Shown piece after piece: positions 1-13,900 of a stretch of 64,000 nucleotides of DNA. Location of the stretch: positions 455,734-519,733 of the forward strand of contig CH003176.1 of the NCBI GenBank assembly GCA_000149265.1, given 5' to 3'. Every line of letters begins with the position of its first letter. The stretch's first letter is position 1. The position numbers were made by a program, and so were the translations under genes. The notes beneath the pieces were generated by a model. It searched no databases. It was not told where the DNA came from and was given only the letters and a program-made list of their open reading frames with translations. The stretch comes from Ciona savignyi (lineage: Eukaryota > Chordata > Ascidiacea > Phlebobranchia > Cionidae).

Positions 1-820
1 CTATATATTTAATAACAAAATAATAACACAAGTCAACACCATTATTGTTCTTCTAAGTAAGGTCAAAATATATTAGAAATATTAAGCTACTCAACATTAT
101 AATATATCATCTTGTCAGCAACACTAAATGGTAAATCCGTAATCAATATAGACGAAATACATTATGCGTAGGCTATATAGTATTAGTTAAGCATACTTTG
201 TAAACAGTATATAGTGAATAAGAACGAACTCTTGTATATATTTTTTGATGACACGTTTAATTAAACCCACTTAATCCATGATAGTAAATACAGCAAGTAG
301 AGAGATATAGTTTCGGTATGAATTTTGTCGAAGGGTATCACGCGCACCGATAATATAAAAATTGTTTAAAGATATAATCTGTTCGTTTAAGGAATTATTT
401 TTTAATCATCTTCTTTTGAAGAAAAATGCAATAAATAATATTCAGATAGTTTACAAATACAAATTTAATCAGTTCGGTGCAACTTTATATGTTGTTAAAT
501 AATAAGCAAATCTACGCCTCTTGATGCTGCTGTAATAAACGCCATGGTCTTGAGCGCACCCGATTCCAGCTTAACCACTGATCATCTTATTTCCTTTAGT
601 TAAATGTAATAAAACCTTTTCGAAATAAGAATTGATTACATGGTTAACATTTACTTATAGTATGGACACTTTCCAAAAACAGTTTCGTCCGTATAATCAC
701 TTTATCACGCTTTTAACGAGAAGATACACAATAAAAGAGACATGACGCGTAACTGTAAGAATCTGGATAATATAAGAAATATATTAATATGGACACACTC
801 TCAAGGAAACACCGGTTTTA
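1..820. other. AT-rich flank, no gene seen
   Basis: Downstream side of the PB1 gene. No supported exon, and no clear minus-strand poly(A) signal near 821. Confidence 0.5.
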
Positions 821-907
821 TCACCATCGTCCAGAATTATTGGGCTGCCATGGTTGGGGTGGTCGATTTCGGGGTTGACGTTGATGGGCTTGCCATTGTT
901 GGTGCGT
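821..907 (-). CDS. PB1-domain protein, exon 3 (Gln/Pro/Trp-rich end)
   Basis: Acceptor ctgtgtacgcag, entered in phase 0, reading 28 codons of Gln/Arg/Pro/Trp-rich sequence (HQQWQAHQRQ) to TGA at 823-821. The composition continues that of exon 2, which favours this frame. The other two frames are also open for a while, so the true C-terminus could differ. The predicted protein is 194 residues. Confidence 0.45.
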   Translation of the reverse strand, partial: THQQWQAHQRQPRNRPPQPWQPNNSGRW

Positions 908-1335
908 CTGCGTACACAGGTTGCATATTTGGAAAGGAAAAATGTGATTTTACGTTAAACGTCAAAAATGAACACCTCTATGGAAGCGGATATATTAAAC
1001 AATCTTCCATATATTCTTTTTATATTTACACCTGAAAGGTTGTTGCGTGAAATCTATTCGCTGCTTATAGTCGTACATGTTCTTGGACGAGGCATATTTT
1101 AATTTTATTAATACGATGTCTCATACCAATTGGATATATTTATTGAAATATAATATTAAAGTACAATGCAACAAGTCCTAGTGTTTGTTCGGACGGTATG
1201 TGCATTAAGTCAGCGTCCTACAATCACGGTAAATTTATTTTACCGTAGGCACTTAGTATAATCTAAAGAAAAAACATTTCTCCACCAATTCAAAGACCTA
1301 AAGACCATTTTTAAAATATAATACAACAAGTATAC

Positions 1336-1566
1336 CTGATATTGGTTGCTGTTGCCGTTCCAACCGAAAGGTTGGGTTGGAAATCCCGCTTGAAAACTAC
1401 CCAGATTGCCATCTGGACACATAGGGAAAGACCCGGCCAATCCTTGACCACTTATAAAGCTTTGGCCGAAACCGGGCAATGGAAAGCTGTTAAAGCAGTT
1501 GTTGCTAAAGGGGTTGGTGTCCATGTACGCTCCTTGCCGTGCACTTGAAATGTCTTCATCATTGAT
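1336..1566 (-). CDS. PB1-domain protein, exon 2 (Gly/Asn/Phe-rich)
   Basis: Acceptor ttaattctccacag, donor TATCAG|gtatac, phases 0 to 0; 77 codons beginning INDEDISSARQG. Low-complexity Gly/Phe/Asn/Pro sequence (PFGWNGNSNQ) with four cysteines. I see no ZZ zinc finger, LC3-interacting motif or UBA domain, so this is not a full-length p62. Confidence 0.65.
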
Positions 1567-2002
1567 CTGTGGAGAATTAAACAGGAGAACGTCATCTCTG
1601 AAGAATCAAACTAGTAAAGTTTACGATCTGTAGTAAAGTTCACAAATGGTTTATGTCCTTCTCGTAAACTTGTATTGGAGAGATAGGATAATATTTGGTT
1701 AAACGAATGTTACAATATACATAGTAGTAAAATTATCAAGTGTACTAGTCGGGTTCAAAAGACATGGTAGTAAAATTTACAAAGTGTCATATGTTTTTCT
1801 CGTGAGACCAGTTTGCATAAGGAAGATTTGGTTGAACAACGGTTACAAAAGACATGGTAGTAAAGTTTACAAAGTGTTTTAGTCGGCTACAAATTTAATA
1901 TGCGATCGTCAATGCAAATTTAACATTTGAATCGAGTCAAGCAGCCAATTGTACGTTACTGTAGACAATATAAAAAATATACCGGAATACAAAAATTCTC
2001 AC

Positions 2003-2269
2003 CTTTATTTTTATGTTTAAAACATCATCTTTTATCTGGTTCAAAGCTACTAAAAGCTCTTCGTCAGTATTGAAAGCAATCGTTTCTCCTTGGTTGTCTT
2101 TGTAAAATAGCTGGAAATTCGCTATTTTTAATGTTGAAAACATAGAGATGATTTTGTCCTGCAGATTCTTGAAGTTGTTTGCTTTTTCCACGTCAAATGA
2201 AAATATTCGCAGCTCTTTCGTACCGTCTGACAAGCAAGGCTCCAAGCGAGCTTTTATCTGTACACGCAT
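2003..2269 (-). CDS. PB1-domain protein, exon 1 (p62/SQSTM1-like PB1)
   Basis: ATG at 2269; 89 codons; donor AAAG|gtgaga, phase 0. The whole exon is a PB1 fold. ELRIFSFDV at the start, FQLFYKDNQGETIAFNTDEEL with the acidic OPCA motif, and IKDDVLNIKIK at the end closely follow p62/SQSTM1 ([32 protein letters not shown]). PB1 domains pair head to tail in signalling and autophagy scaffolds. A p62 relation is an inference from this domain alone. The gene lies 2 kb downstream of teneurin on the same strand. Confidence 0.8.
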
Positions 2270-4246
2270 CTTGGTTTGGAAGATAACAATATTTTCAAGT
2301 TAACCAACTGTACTGTGGATTACCTGCGAACACACAATATTAAAGTAACAGACAAATAATCTTCAAAGTACAAAGTAACAGACTACCTTAATTCTTAAGT
2401 AAGGCTTACCCGAAAGATTAAGGATACCGATGTTCGAAACTTGTGCAGGTAAAAAATACGGTATTACAGAACTGATGCAATTAAAATTATAAAATACGTT
2501 AGTACCAACAAATATTATTCTAGTTAGTAAGGAGCTCGGGATAATTTATACTACCAGTAATCCTACAAATATGACTGTAATAATATACGTTTGGACAACA
2601 TAACCAAACAGTTTAAACCGAAACCAACGTAAATAAAAGAAATTATACGTAGGCTGTAGTATTAGTTGAGTATAGTTTCTGTATCTTTTTGATGACACGA
2701 GCAACCCACTCAAAACAACCTTATAATTACAGCTCACATACAGATTTGTTCACTAAAAATATAATCAGTTTGGTACAGTTAGACATGTTAAAACTTTCGC
2801 AACGTCTCTTGATGATACTGTGATACGCTGACGAAACTATGCAGTTGTACCACTCTATTACGAGCCCACTGTCCAATGAGAAATTGTAGGATTGCATGAT
2901 AACCTATAACATACACAATGTTAAAAAGCGCAAGTATTTCATTTTTGTGCAGTAGTTCTAAGCCTCTGGTACTATCATCAAGGGATGGGGACATATTTTA
3001 ACTTGAGTTATTTTCCACATAGTGTTTACTAAACGCAAAGTAATGAAAACCAAAATCACCAATTGACCTTGAAAATGCTGTTAAAGATGGTGAACAACCG
3101 ATTAATTTGATCTCTATGCTGGAACGGGTCTGACGTATGGTAGATCTGAAGTCATGGTATGCGAGTGTTTTGCGTAGTAACAATGGCGGTGATTCCCCAA
3201 TGTTTGTACGGTCGGAAGCAGCATATGCTTGGATTTGCGTCAAATGTTCTCATTTAGCTAATATTTTAAGCCATTTTAAGCCAGAATTTTGTTGTTTTAT
3301 GGTACAGAGGGTGGATAATTCACGTTACAAAAACGGAGATCTAGTTTCTGCTTTAGCCCATTATTCCGCTGGATTCAGACTATATCCTTTAAATTTATTA
3401 CCAATGGAAGCAACCAGATTAGATCCCCTAACCGTTCGGTTGTAAGGCGACATACCAACCTATCACCTATTTGGCCGGATTCATAAGTATCATCCATATC
3501 ACATGCTCGATGTTTCGGTTCTGCCCTGTTTTCGTAAAATCGGATTTATAAGTATATTGGATTTTATACGACTAATGTTCTTAAACACACCTCAAAATAA
3601 TTTCAAATGCAGATTTGGCAAACAGCTTTACTGGCAAAACGCACTGATCTGGAACAATATAGTTGTAGTAGATTTCACCTAAAACTGTGTTAATTCTGCC
3701 TCGTATTTTGTCCACTAATATGCTTCGTGCTAACATCTTTGCCTTTCAAGTGTCAGACTGAATTAACCACAACAGATTAGGTATTGTGTTTTATAGTAAC
3801 TTTATAAGGAAATTGGCAAGTGCGTTATGCAGAGCCAGCGAAATGCAGAAATGCAGAAATTATATCCGAACCAAAGCGAGTCTATTCAAAATCATGATTA
3901 TCCGAGCAAGAGCACACAGGAGCATTTGGCAAAACAAATGTCTCAAAAAAAGAGAAAATAAGAACTCAAAGCGAACCAGCAATACAGGGCGATGCAATGC
4001 AAATGAAGGATACATGTAAACTAGTTGGGGCATCACGCGTCTAGCGAGAGCAAGTCACAGTGGCAAAAAATAGAAAACGAGGAATCGCATATGGCACGAC
4101 AGGATCCTAAGGTCGAAGTACGGACTGGGCGTGCATAAATTACTTAAGAGTCATGGCCCGTGCCATGCCCACAGTGAAGCGTCGATCAGTACAGCCTCGC
4201 GGGCCGTGATAATTTATATGTATTAATGCGCCAAGTAAAACTGCGA
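2270..4246. other. Intergenic region between teneurin and the PB1 gene
   Basis: Must contain the teneurin 3' UTR and the promoter of the PB1 gene. Open frames at 2788-3445 (both strands) have no recognisable product. A possible minus-strand AATAAA lies near 3398. Confidence 0.5.
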
Positions 4247-4926
4247 TCAACTAACTTTAACGAAACGCATATTGCGGCCGGAGCCCGACAACTCAGGGTA
4301 ACGCTGCGGGTCCCAAGTCGGTCGCAACTGATACGACGACAAGCGATGCCTGGAACGAATCTCTTGTTTTTCGGCCTCGGTCCACTGAGTTCGAATGCCG
4401 GATTGAATTTTCTGTCGCTCGATTTCCCAAGCTTCGTTCTCTGCTCTTCTCCGCGCTTCCTGGAGGACGTTTTCTCTTTCCTCCTCCAGGCTCGGGAAGT
4501 CGGACGTCGGGTCTTCGTCGACATAGGTGATGACGACAATTGCGTGACCAGACTCGAAACGGATTCGTTTTTCCTGCTGCGAGACCGCGATAGGCCGCTT
4601 AGTTCTGGTCGAAGAAACCGAGGTCCGGGAACTGCCTTCGTCATGTCCGCCGTCCAACACGCGGTCATTTCCCGCGGAGATTCGGAGGATTTGTCGATCC
4701 TTGTCGAAAGCGTCGGATGGTTTACTGAGGTAAACTGTCGGCTTTCCTTCCAGAGTCAGACTCATGGCTGCTGATGCTGAGTCAGCAGATTTCCCGATCA
4801 TGACGTCAGCGCCGTTGATGATGCCGCTCATGCGTTTGACGTCATCAGTGGCTGAGTTGATGACGTGTGTTGTGACTGTTCCCTTGTCAACCACCATCAC
4901 GAGGCCTTGAACGAACAGTGTTCCAC
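4247..4926 (-). CDS. TENM: Teneurin exon 40 (toxin-like / TCAP C-terminus, stop)
   Basis: Acceptor ccgctag (poor pyrimidine tract), stop TGA at 4249-4247. Residues 2771-2996. [11 protein letters not shown] matches vertebrate KDGRVTTDIIS, and WTEAEKQEI ... [14 protein letters not shown] matches WTDGEKQQV ... QYPELSDSANNIHF, the GHH-toxin-derived domain carrying the TCAP region. The protein ends FVKVS, without the Gly-Arg/Lys-Arg end of vertebrate TCAP. No clear AATAAA lies just downstream. Confidence 0.93.
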
Positions 4927-7900
4927 CTAGCGGATGTACAACCGGTTAATTTAGCATAAAAGTGGAGTTTCACAGATACATTAACATGAAAAACAAGGCT
5001 TGTGGAATATTACGCATTTAAACGAGAAAATACAAAAAAAATGCGTTAAATGTGATAACTGTCAACAATTCTTCATAGGACCTTATTGTTTCGTTTTAAC
5101 ACGAATATTTGTTGTTTACTATACGTTTCCGTATGTCTCTTCCTTGGTCAATAAGTCTAAGGCAATTACTGGCTGCATAAGTATATCGAGCGATAGGCGA
5201 TACGTACTTGAAACAGTGTTTTGTTGGGTGTTTTTTCTAGTAGGTACCAGCACCGACGGAGTCGAAGTCTGTAGGTTGATGTAACTCGAAAGGTGGTGGG
5301 TAAGCTGGCACTCAGCGCTGGATTTATCCTGTTCAAAAATTAAGGGTTATTCTCGATTTTCTTAGGGTTGGGGTTAAAAATTCAACAGTGGGGGTTGAGT
5401 GGAGTATTTACCTTTTGTCTTGATGCAATCTGCGGGTCCGGTGCTACGTTGTTCAGTTTGAACCCAAGTGAACTCAGCCAACTCGGGGTGTCGGTCATGT
5501 GGTTGTAGACCGGGACCGGGTTCACGGGGTCAATGACCTGGTATTCCATGAAGGGGACCCCACTTGCTCGAGGGTCTGCCAAGCCAGCGATGCCTGACGA
5601 CGTAAACTGACCAATCAGAGCGTCGTATTCAACCCCGTGGTGGATTTTCCCGCTGCTTTCTTCCGTTGACGTCTTCCTATTGGTCGACGAGCCGGTGTTG
5701 ATGCCCATGGAGACACGTGATCCGATGACGTCACGGTCGGGAAATCGCACGAGACCGGTAGTGACGTCATAGATTCCGCCCTTGAAGCCGATGACAAGTC
5801 GAATGGAGGGCAACGAATCGAAGATAACTTGTCCGAACGGAGTATATCTGAAAAACGCAAAGTTAGTTGCTAGTCAAAAAAAACAGAATTAAAAACGTAA
5901 GCAAAAATAGACCGCGATAATTGTATAGGTTATGAGGTCGCCTAACACCCTAAAATGGAGAACGAAAACAGCCGAAAGGTTTAAAGGTCGATACTAGTCG
6001 CCGGCAGTCTCTGTGTTGTGACCCTGGGCGTTGAGATGGGATTCGTTTAAAGCCGGTTAATTAATAAGTTCTCTAAATCATATAAGCAACAATCGTCTAA
6101 ATCAGCATATAAGCAACACTGCAAAAGCTCCGATAAACCTATAATAAACATAATGCAATCTGATAATTGCACGTTTGACAACTTCTGCGATTTTCTATTA
6201 ACGGAGATGATAATCATAATTTATATTTTGCATTTCATCCTATTAAACTTCCATAACCGGTATAAAAACCAAGAAAAAAATTAACTTTATTTATAAGAGA
6301 ATTCCCGACGAAGGAAATGCACGACTCACTTGATACGTTTTACGGTGATGCCACTGCTGTCTAGCACAGCTAGCGGAGTTCCCTGGTGATCACTCACTAT
6401 CAGCCACATAACTCCATCGCTACGCTCCATTGCAAACACGTGACCTTCCTCATCGTAGCGGAACGAGGTAACGAGGCCTGAGAGAACACCAAGTTTAACA
6501 TTTGAGACGAGCGGTTGAAATATCTCGGCAAAGAGAGAATGTCACGTACCGGAAGTGGCGTTGTAAACGTGGGTAAGAAGCGTGGGTTGAGTTACGTCAG
6601 CATACAGGTACCGCAGCACCTCCTGACGTAATACATCGACTCTGGTTGCTAGGCGACCGAACCCATCATAACCATACGTGATCTGAGTAAAAACAAAACT
6701 ATAAGTATTCAGCGAATAGGTTTACTTACACCATTGGAGTTACAAGCCAAACTTTTAATTTATTACAAAAGTGGGGTGGGAGGGGGGTGGACTAAAAGGA
6801 GGGAAAGTGGGAATGCGAAACGGAGGGAGGTAAACAGCATACTAAAATACAGATTAAAGGGCATAAGAGTTAGTTTTAAACATGGGGTTGGAGTTAGGGT
6901 TAGTTCTGGGGTGGTAGAGATTAATGTTTGGTGCAGGGTTAAAATCAGTTTCCATAGTTTTAGTAAGCAGTTTCCTCTTTCCCCGGTTTCCCGCCTTTTA
7001 GCCTTTCCCGGAAAGTGGTAATATTTTTTTTAGATGTTGTAGATATTTCACCTCGTATTGACCGCGTCCATCTAACCGGTAGGCCTTCCTTAAATTTCCG
7101 AGCGAGTCGTATTGAAAGACCTCATTTCCACGTTCTTGAAGGAAACCATCCGCGTCGAACTGGTACTGGATTTCACCGCACGAGGTAAGTCTGCGATCAA
7201 AATAATAATTAATAAGAGCATTATTATTTTCTTTAATGCTTGTGTGGCCTAATGGTAAAAGCGATCGCTTTATAAACCGATTTCTGTATAAGAAACGTTT
7301 ATAACAAACGGTTTTGTTGTGAGCCCATTATGGGTTTGAAACTGAGCTAGGTAAAAATGTTTTCATTAATGTGTGTATGGCTGAATGGTAAACACGACCC
7401 ATTCATTTAACGATTTATATATAACGGACAGTGTTACTGGGGAGCCTATCATTAAAACGAAACTTGGCCAGGTAAAAAGGGTCGTTAATGTCATCTAAGT
7501 AAGGTAAGTGACCATAATAGGTTTGAAACTTAACTAGGTAATATAAACTAATATTAAACGCAATCTGGAAGTCAAAACTTCGTCAGACGGACATCAGAAC
7601 TTGACATTCTGAATGAAAAATTCCGACTAACCTTCCCCGTCTGTCGTATCGCAAGTTCGTCCTGACACCGCTGTTCTCTATTTGCGACAGTTTGCCGTCC
7701 GCATCGTACGTATATCGCCACGTAACTCGTCCGTCATCCGATGCCGTCCGTATGCCGCCGTGCTGGTTGTAGGAGTACGCAGTGACAGTCGAGTTGCTGA
7801 AGAGTCCAATCTTGTATTCCTCGCTGCCCAGGCGGCCAGCGGTGTCGTACTGCAGCAGCGTACTGAACACGATGGCACTGGAAAGAAAAAGATCACGTGA

Positions 7901-10900
7901 ATATTTATGAACACATCAAATTTAAATGGATGGTATCCATTGCTAACTCTTGAGATGTTTAGCAATTTAATCATTTTTACATCGATTTTCTAACGGTCGT
8001 TCTACCGTTGTATCGTTTTTCTTTGCCAATACTAATTACGCAATGAAGAATAAACTAAACCATAAAGTACTCACGGAGAATTTCACAAGAATTACTGACA
8101 AAATTGCTAAAAAAATTACATACAAATCTGCCAAATTAAATACAAATCTACCAAAATTACCTAGAGCAAATTAATTTACCAGCTATCACCTTTATATTGG
8201 GAATTTTAAAGTCGGGCCGTGTGGTTACACAAATGGGCATTAAAGTCCGTCTCTTTACATTTTTCAAGTTCAAGGGTCAAACCCATTATGGGCTTGTCTC
8301 TTATACCATTTTTTATACAAGTATCGGACGATTTAGCCATTCAGCAACACTTCCCTACGTCGACGCGTACCTGTATACTTCCATTTCGGCTTGCACCACA
8401 CGTCCGCTGTTGTCCGACTGTTTCGTCAGAGTTGCCTCCTGTGAGCTCACAGTGTAAAGGTTGGATGAAAGGTCAATGATCGTGAAGCGTCCAAAGGTGG
8501 TCAGTTTGCCGGACACGTCATTGTACGTTAGCTCCTCTAGCGGCAATTCAGTACCGTTCACTTTGACCTAGGGTGAAATTAAGCGATCAGTATATCTTAT
8601 AGGATGAGTTGCCGATTGGTTTAACCAATTTTATACTAAAAACACGGTCTTGTGACAAGCAAATAATGGGTTCAAAACCTAAAATGGTAAAAATGGTAGT
8701 GGCCGAATGGTTTCTACGACCAATTCACATACATAATTCGATATAAAAACGATCGTAGTCACGGGCTCGCGGATTCAAAACTTGGCCGAGTATTCATTTA
8801 AAGACAAATGATTCGTAAAACCGGTCCACAAACATAACATTGGAAATAAGACTAACACGAATTTGTAGCTAACTTTATCACTCACATGTATGCTTTGCAA
8901 GCGTAGGTTCACGTCGTGGGTGTAGTCGAACACTGCCAGCAGACCCAAATCCCTTGATGACGTCACGGCATGACGTTGGACCAGCGGGCCGTTTCTATGG
9001 AAACGCATGGTGCAATCGTCCGTGGCGACCGACACGAGCTCGCCGGATTGCGGGTCCCGTAACATCCGGGTCCGTGACGAGTCATGCAGAACTTCGGTCA
9101 TGTGACCATGTGCGTCATACCGGTACACCACTTTGCGCTTCTCACCTGTTGAAGGGAATGACGTTTGGTTAAGCTAAAGCCACTAAAAACATATTTACGA
9201 GGTAAAGTGTGGGGATTGTAAAAGTGACCGATTCAAATACAGCAAACTATGTAAAATCCAACGTAAAATTGACCCTATCATGGGTTCAATACTAGGCCCG
9301 TAAAAACACATTTACAAGTCTTAAACATAAAATCCAGTCTATACTGACGCTAAACGAAGTGTACTTGGGCTTATTATAATGTTTGTTTCATTGTGCCTGG
9401 AAAAACGTTTCGATTAGCCAATGCATGATTAAGTTTGTAAATATTATACGTCTGAAAATGATTTCCAAGCTTCTACAAGCCTTAAATACAACGCCACGTC
9501 CGGTATGGCAGAGAAAACATAGACACTTGAATCAATTATGCGTTGACGTTGGAATCCTAATGTAGACACTCCTGGCTTGAAAATTAGGCCAAAACAAGGG
9601 TCACGTAGCCTAGACTTTAAACCCATGCTCAGTCCCACTGTCGTCAAAGGCTTTATGGTTCACAACTTACCGGGGTAGAAGGTGGAGAGGATTTCTTGTT
9701 TATCGTTGCGGTCGATGATTAGAGCAGTTCTTCCGTTGGTTCCTTGGAAGGAGTTGCGGATGAAGCCGACGCCGATACGACGGTCCACGGCGAAAGACAA
9801 GCTGGAGGGAAGGGTGACGCGCTGCAGCGATTCGTTCTCGTCGTAGGTGAACGTAAATTGGGAGGAAGGGGTGGGAAGACTTAAGTGCGAAATCTGGAAA
9901 GAGGAGATTATTTTCTATTAAAAAACGTTGCAATATTTGAATTGTTATGCTCGCATGCACAATCGCGTTTTTGGTCCTGATGATGAACGCAAACGTCGTT
10001 TTAGACGTAACTTTATATTGGTCTTTACTATATACCGCTGAAGTACTAAAATCTGGTAAGAATAAATAATATTCTCAAATAAGATAGATATAAGTTGCAT
10101 TACAAGTCTCAAGTACTTATTACAAGTTTAGTTAGCGTACGTGCGAGCAAAAGTATACGCTTCAAAATGACCTTCGGGCTAAGGTTCGAACCTATGATGT
10201 GCTCATTTCCAAGGCAGTTTCTTATTTAATTGGTGCATGTTAAGAAAGACCAACCTTGTTTCCATAGGTGTATCTCCACAGCTGGCCGTCCGCTTTCCGT
10301 GCGCTTTGCAGGTTGCCGTATACGTCGTACCGCAGCTGTTCGTTCTGCCTTCCGCGTTGCCACGTCACCGCGTGTCCACTTGCGTCATACGTCACGTTAA
10401 CCGGGGTAATCCCCTTGCTGGGCATCCAAAGCGTTGGTAGCCCGCGGGTGTTGTACTGTATCCGCAGCATGAACTTGGTATGGTCGTCGTAGATTCGGTC
10501 CATGTTCATTACTTGCGAGTAGTCCAGCGACAAAATGTTGCGGCCGTTGACCAGCATGCGGCGACCGAGAAGGAACTTGTTGGAGTATTGGCCTGGAGAG
10601 AGCACACGTAGGTTATTACCAGTTCAAACAAGGAGTGTGCTAGTTAAAAAGGAGATGACCAATAGTAGGTTTACATTTAGCCATATAAGTTGTCGAATTT
10701 TAAAGAAAAATGAATCACATTTTCGTTCGGTTTATATGTAACAATGTAAGACAAAAATTCGAAAACGACAATCGTGTCAAAATATTATATTTATTTTAAC
10801 CGGGCTAAGTTTCGTGTGTTGTGCTCGTCACTAAACCCGTTTTTTTTATATAGGGAGAGGTATGTGTATTAGTTGTGTTAACCATTTAGTCATACAGCCG

Positions 10901-13900
10901 TATTGTTCAATTATAATTAAAAAGGTGAAAATAGGTCTCGCTTTACAGCGCCATTTGTTCTTATTAAAATATAAAATATCTGTTTCTAAAATTAAAAATT
11001 TTGGCTTAGAGAATAACCCTTCGCGTCATTTGCACAACTTACCGCTTTCCCGCTCTTTCCGCGTGTTCCATTCGATCTGGTTCTCGAGCGGATCGGCGGG
11101 AAGTTGGATTGTCCGCTTGGCTAGAAACGGCGCAGTGAGACCAAGCACTGGGTGTGGTTTTGTCTCTAACGTCAGTTCCGACTCATCGAGGTATCGAACC
11201 GATATCGAGTTGTCTGTCCAGCGTTTGTACGTGGTGGTCATAGCGCCTGGGACGAAATATTGATGGTTTAGCACTTATTACATGTCATTTTTACCTTGGG
11301 TTGATTTTCAGTCTTTTTTAACTGTTAAGTTGAGTATGGGTCGGTCGGATTAACCACTCGCTCAAACATATTTAACTCCAATAGAAACACTAAAATGAGA
11401 AAAAGAGAATGAGAAGTTGAGTGATTTTTCTTTATTCCCATTCCCTTTTTTAGTGTTTCCGTGAACACCATGTCATATTTACCTTGATAAAGTCAATATC
11501 CTTCATGAAGTCATTTAATCTTTTTTAAATATTAAGTAATGGGTCGGTGGGGTTAACCATATAATCACATGACCGTTTGACTTGTAAAGCACTCAATCGG
11601 GTTTGGGGTAATTTGGAGGAACAATTTACCTTCAGTCGTTGTGATAATGTCGCAAAGATAGCCAGGTTCAGTGGTTATGACGACATCCCTTCTTCCGACG
11701 CCGATCTGCGAGCTCTCGTGACCGCTTGACGGAGCCGCTCTCTTCATAGTCACTGTGTGACGTGTCGCGTTTGAAGTGACGTGAAGCGACGTCATTGCGC
11801 CGGTTGATGACGTAGCGGTAGTCAACCGACCGTGCACGTCATAGGTATAGAAGCGGGAGGAATAACGACCGGTAACGCTGGATCGGATCAGACCGTTTCC
11901 CTCTCCCTGGTAGGTGAAGGAAGCGACGGGAGTGTCGGATTCTGTGGAAATTGACTTGTCAAATCGGCTTGGGGCACAATGGTAGTAATGTATTTAAAAA
12001 TAGTTAGAACATGGAAAGTGACAACACATTCTGACAAACAAACATGAAGCCAATGTAATAATTTTTATTTTGAAATGTTTCAGAATGATCCTTTATTTTC
12101 AAACTAAAATTGAAATTTCTTAAAAAAAGTACAACATTGACTTTTTTGCTCAGGTTATCTCACAAGTCCATGCAATATGCTTCAAGGTCGGTAATATACA
12201 ATATTCAAGATTGGATAGAATAATCACCCACCTCTGGATATCCTTGTGAGAAACCCATCCCGGCCGGTAGTCAACGACAGAGTCTTTCGATTTGGTAAAG
12301 ACAGTTGTACGGGTTTCTGGAAACATAATTTAGTTAAAAAATATTTTTTTAAAAATATAACATCACGGCCGCTCGAGAATTGAACCACATATTAACAGCT
12401 GGGCCGTTACAGGAACAAAATTTTAACAGCTGGACCGTTACAGGTTCGAACCGCTTACCCCTCGTGTGGTGTATTCTATCCTGACATGATTCCCATTGGC
12501 ATCTCTCACTGCGCTGAGACCTCCCTTGCTCGTGTAAGAATAGGAATAGAGAAGGGAACCGGTGATAACGTTCCTGGTGTTAATATGTCGGCCGTTCTGG
12601 TCGAACATGTACAGCTGGTTGGTGTCAGGGTCGGAGACGTTGAACTGGTTATCACGAAGCGGTGGAAGGGAACGGTGGATCTGGGAAGAAGTTTGTTTGT
12701 CGTGCTTAGTTTTGAACCTATGATAGGCTTGTTCATAAGTTCTCAATATGTGGAAATTGGTTACGTATATCTGTCGACAATACCTTTTATGTTAAGTAAC
12801 CGCATACGCAGTGCGTTGTGGTTGCGAGAAAGGCTGTTCACTTTAATTTAATCAATAAAATACGAATTAAAAAAGAGGTACGGATACTTTACAATGTTAT
12901 GCATATTTTAGCTTCACTAACACATTTTTTGTCTGTTTCAAAATATTTCTTCCCGACGGTACAATATCATATTTTAATCTTCCGCACGTTTTGACTGCTC
13001 AAATACAATACTTTTTTATTCCAAAACATTTTTTGTCATTATCACTCGATAGATTACCATATTTTAATGTTGGGTACGTTTTCGGCTTGTCGGACTACTT
13101 TATTAAAATTCCAGGGGTGGTATAGGGACGTAGCTGTATTCTTACCTTTCTGATCCGAAGATTAAGTTGGTCGGCGATGTAGACGGAACCATCGGGGGTT
13201 GCAGTGACGGCGGCCGGGTCATGGAGGGAGGCACTCCGGGCGAAATCGCCGTCGCCGTTGAAACAGAGGCATTGCTGCAACGCGCAGTCGCATTTCGAGT
13301 CAACTCCAGCCACAGTAGAAATGCGGCCACTGGAATAGACAACGAGTTTATCGCTGGTTGCATACGTTGTTTTTCGTATGGGAAAATATAGTTACCAGGC
13401 TAGGTTTTAAACCCCTAACGGGCTCGTCAACAATACCCTTTTCAACACTCTTTTTTTTTAAGTATATATAAGCTATATGTATCGGTCGCGTTTATCGTTC
13501 GGTCATGCTACCGTCTAATACTAAATTTTACTTCGTTCCGGGGATCGAAAAACCGCAATGACAGCAAAATAAGTACTTACGTCGATGGGTCAATTCTTCT
13601 CACTCTGTGGACGAACTTTCTGTCTGTTTCCGAAACATATATAGCTCCATCCAGCGGCGAAACCGTGATTGAAGTCGGTGAAATCAAACTGAACTTTCGA
13701 GCGTCGCTGTAAATAAGATGTTTGTATTATTTTACCTAGATTTGTGCAATTCCCAGTCTTATTACAAAACTCCCTTATCCCACCCTTTGCGCTTTAAAAT
13801 GATACAAAGCGCCTGGCTGGATTTCTCGTACTTTAGTCTAATAAATAGCGACACAATAAAATATAGTGATCACAAAACTTTAAATAATTTTTTAATAAAC

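Noticed and set aside
3137..3445. 102-codon plus-strand frame and minus-strand frames at 2788-3243
   Set aside because: No product recognised; probably teneurin 3' UTR or the promoter region of the PB1 gene.
4226..4774. Plus-strand frame of 182 codons
   Set aside because: Antisense shadow of teneurin exon 40.
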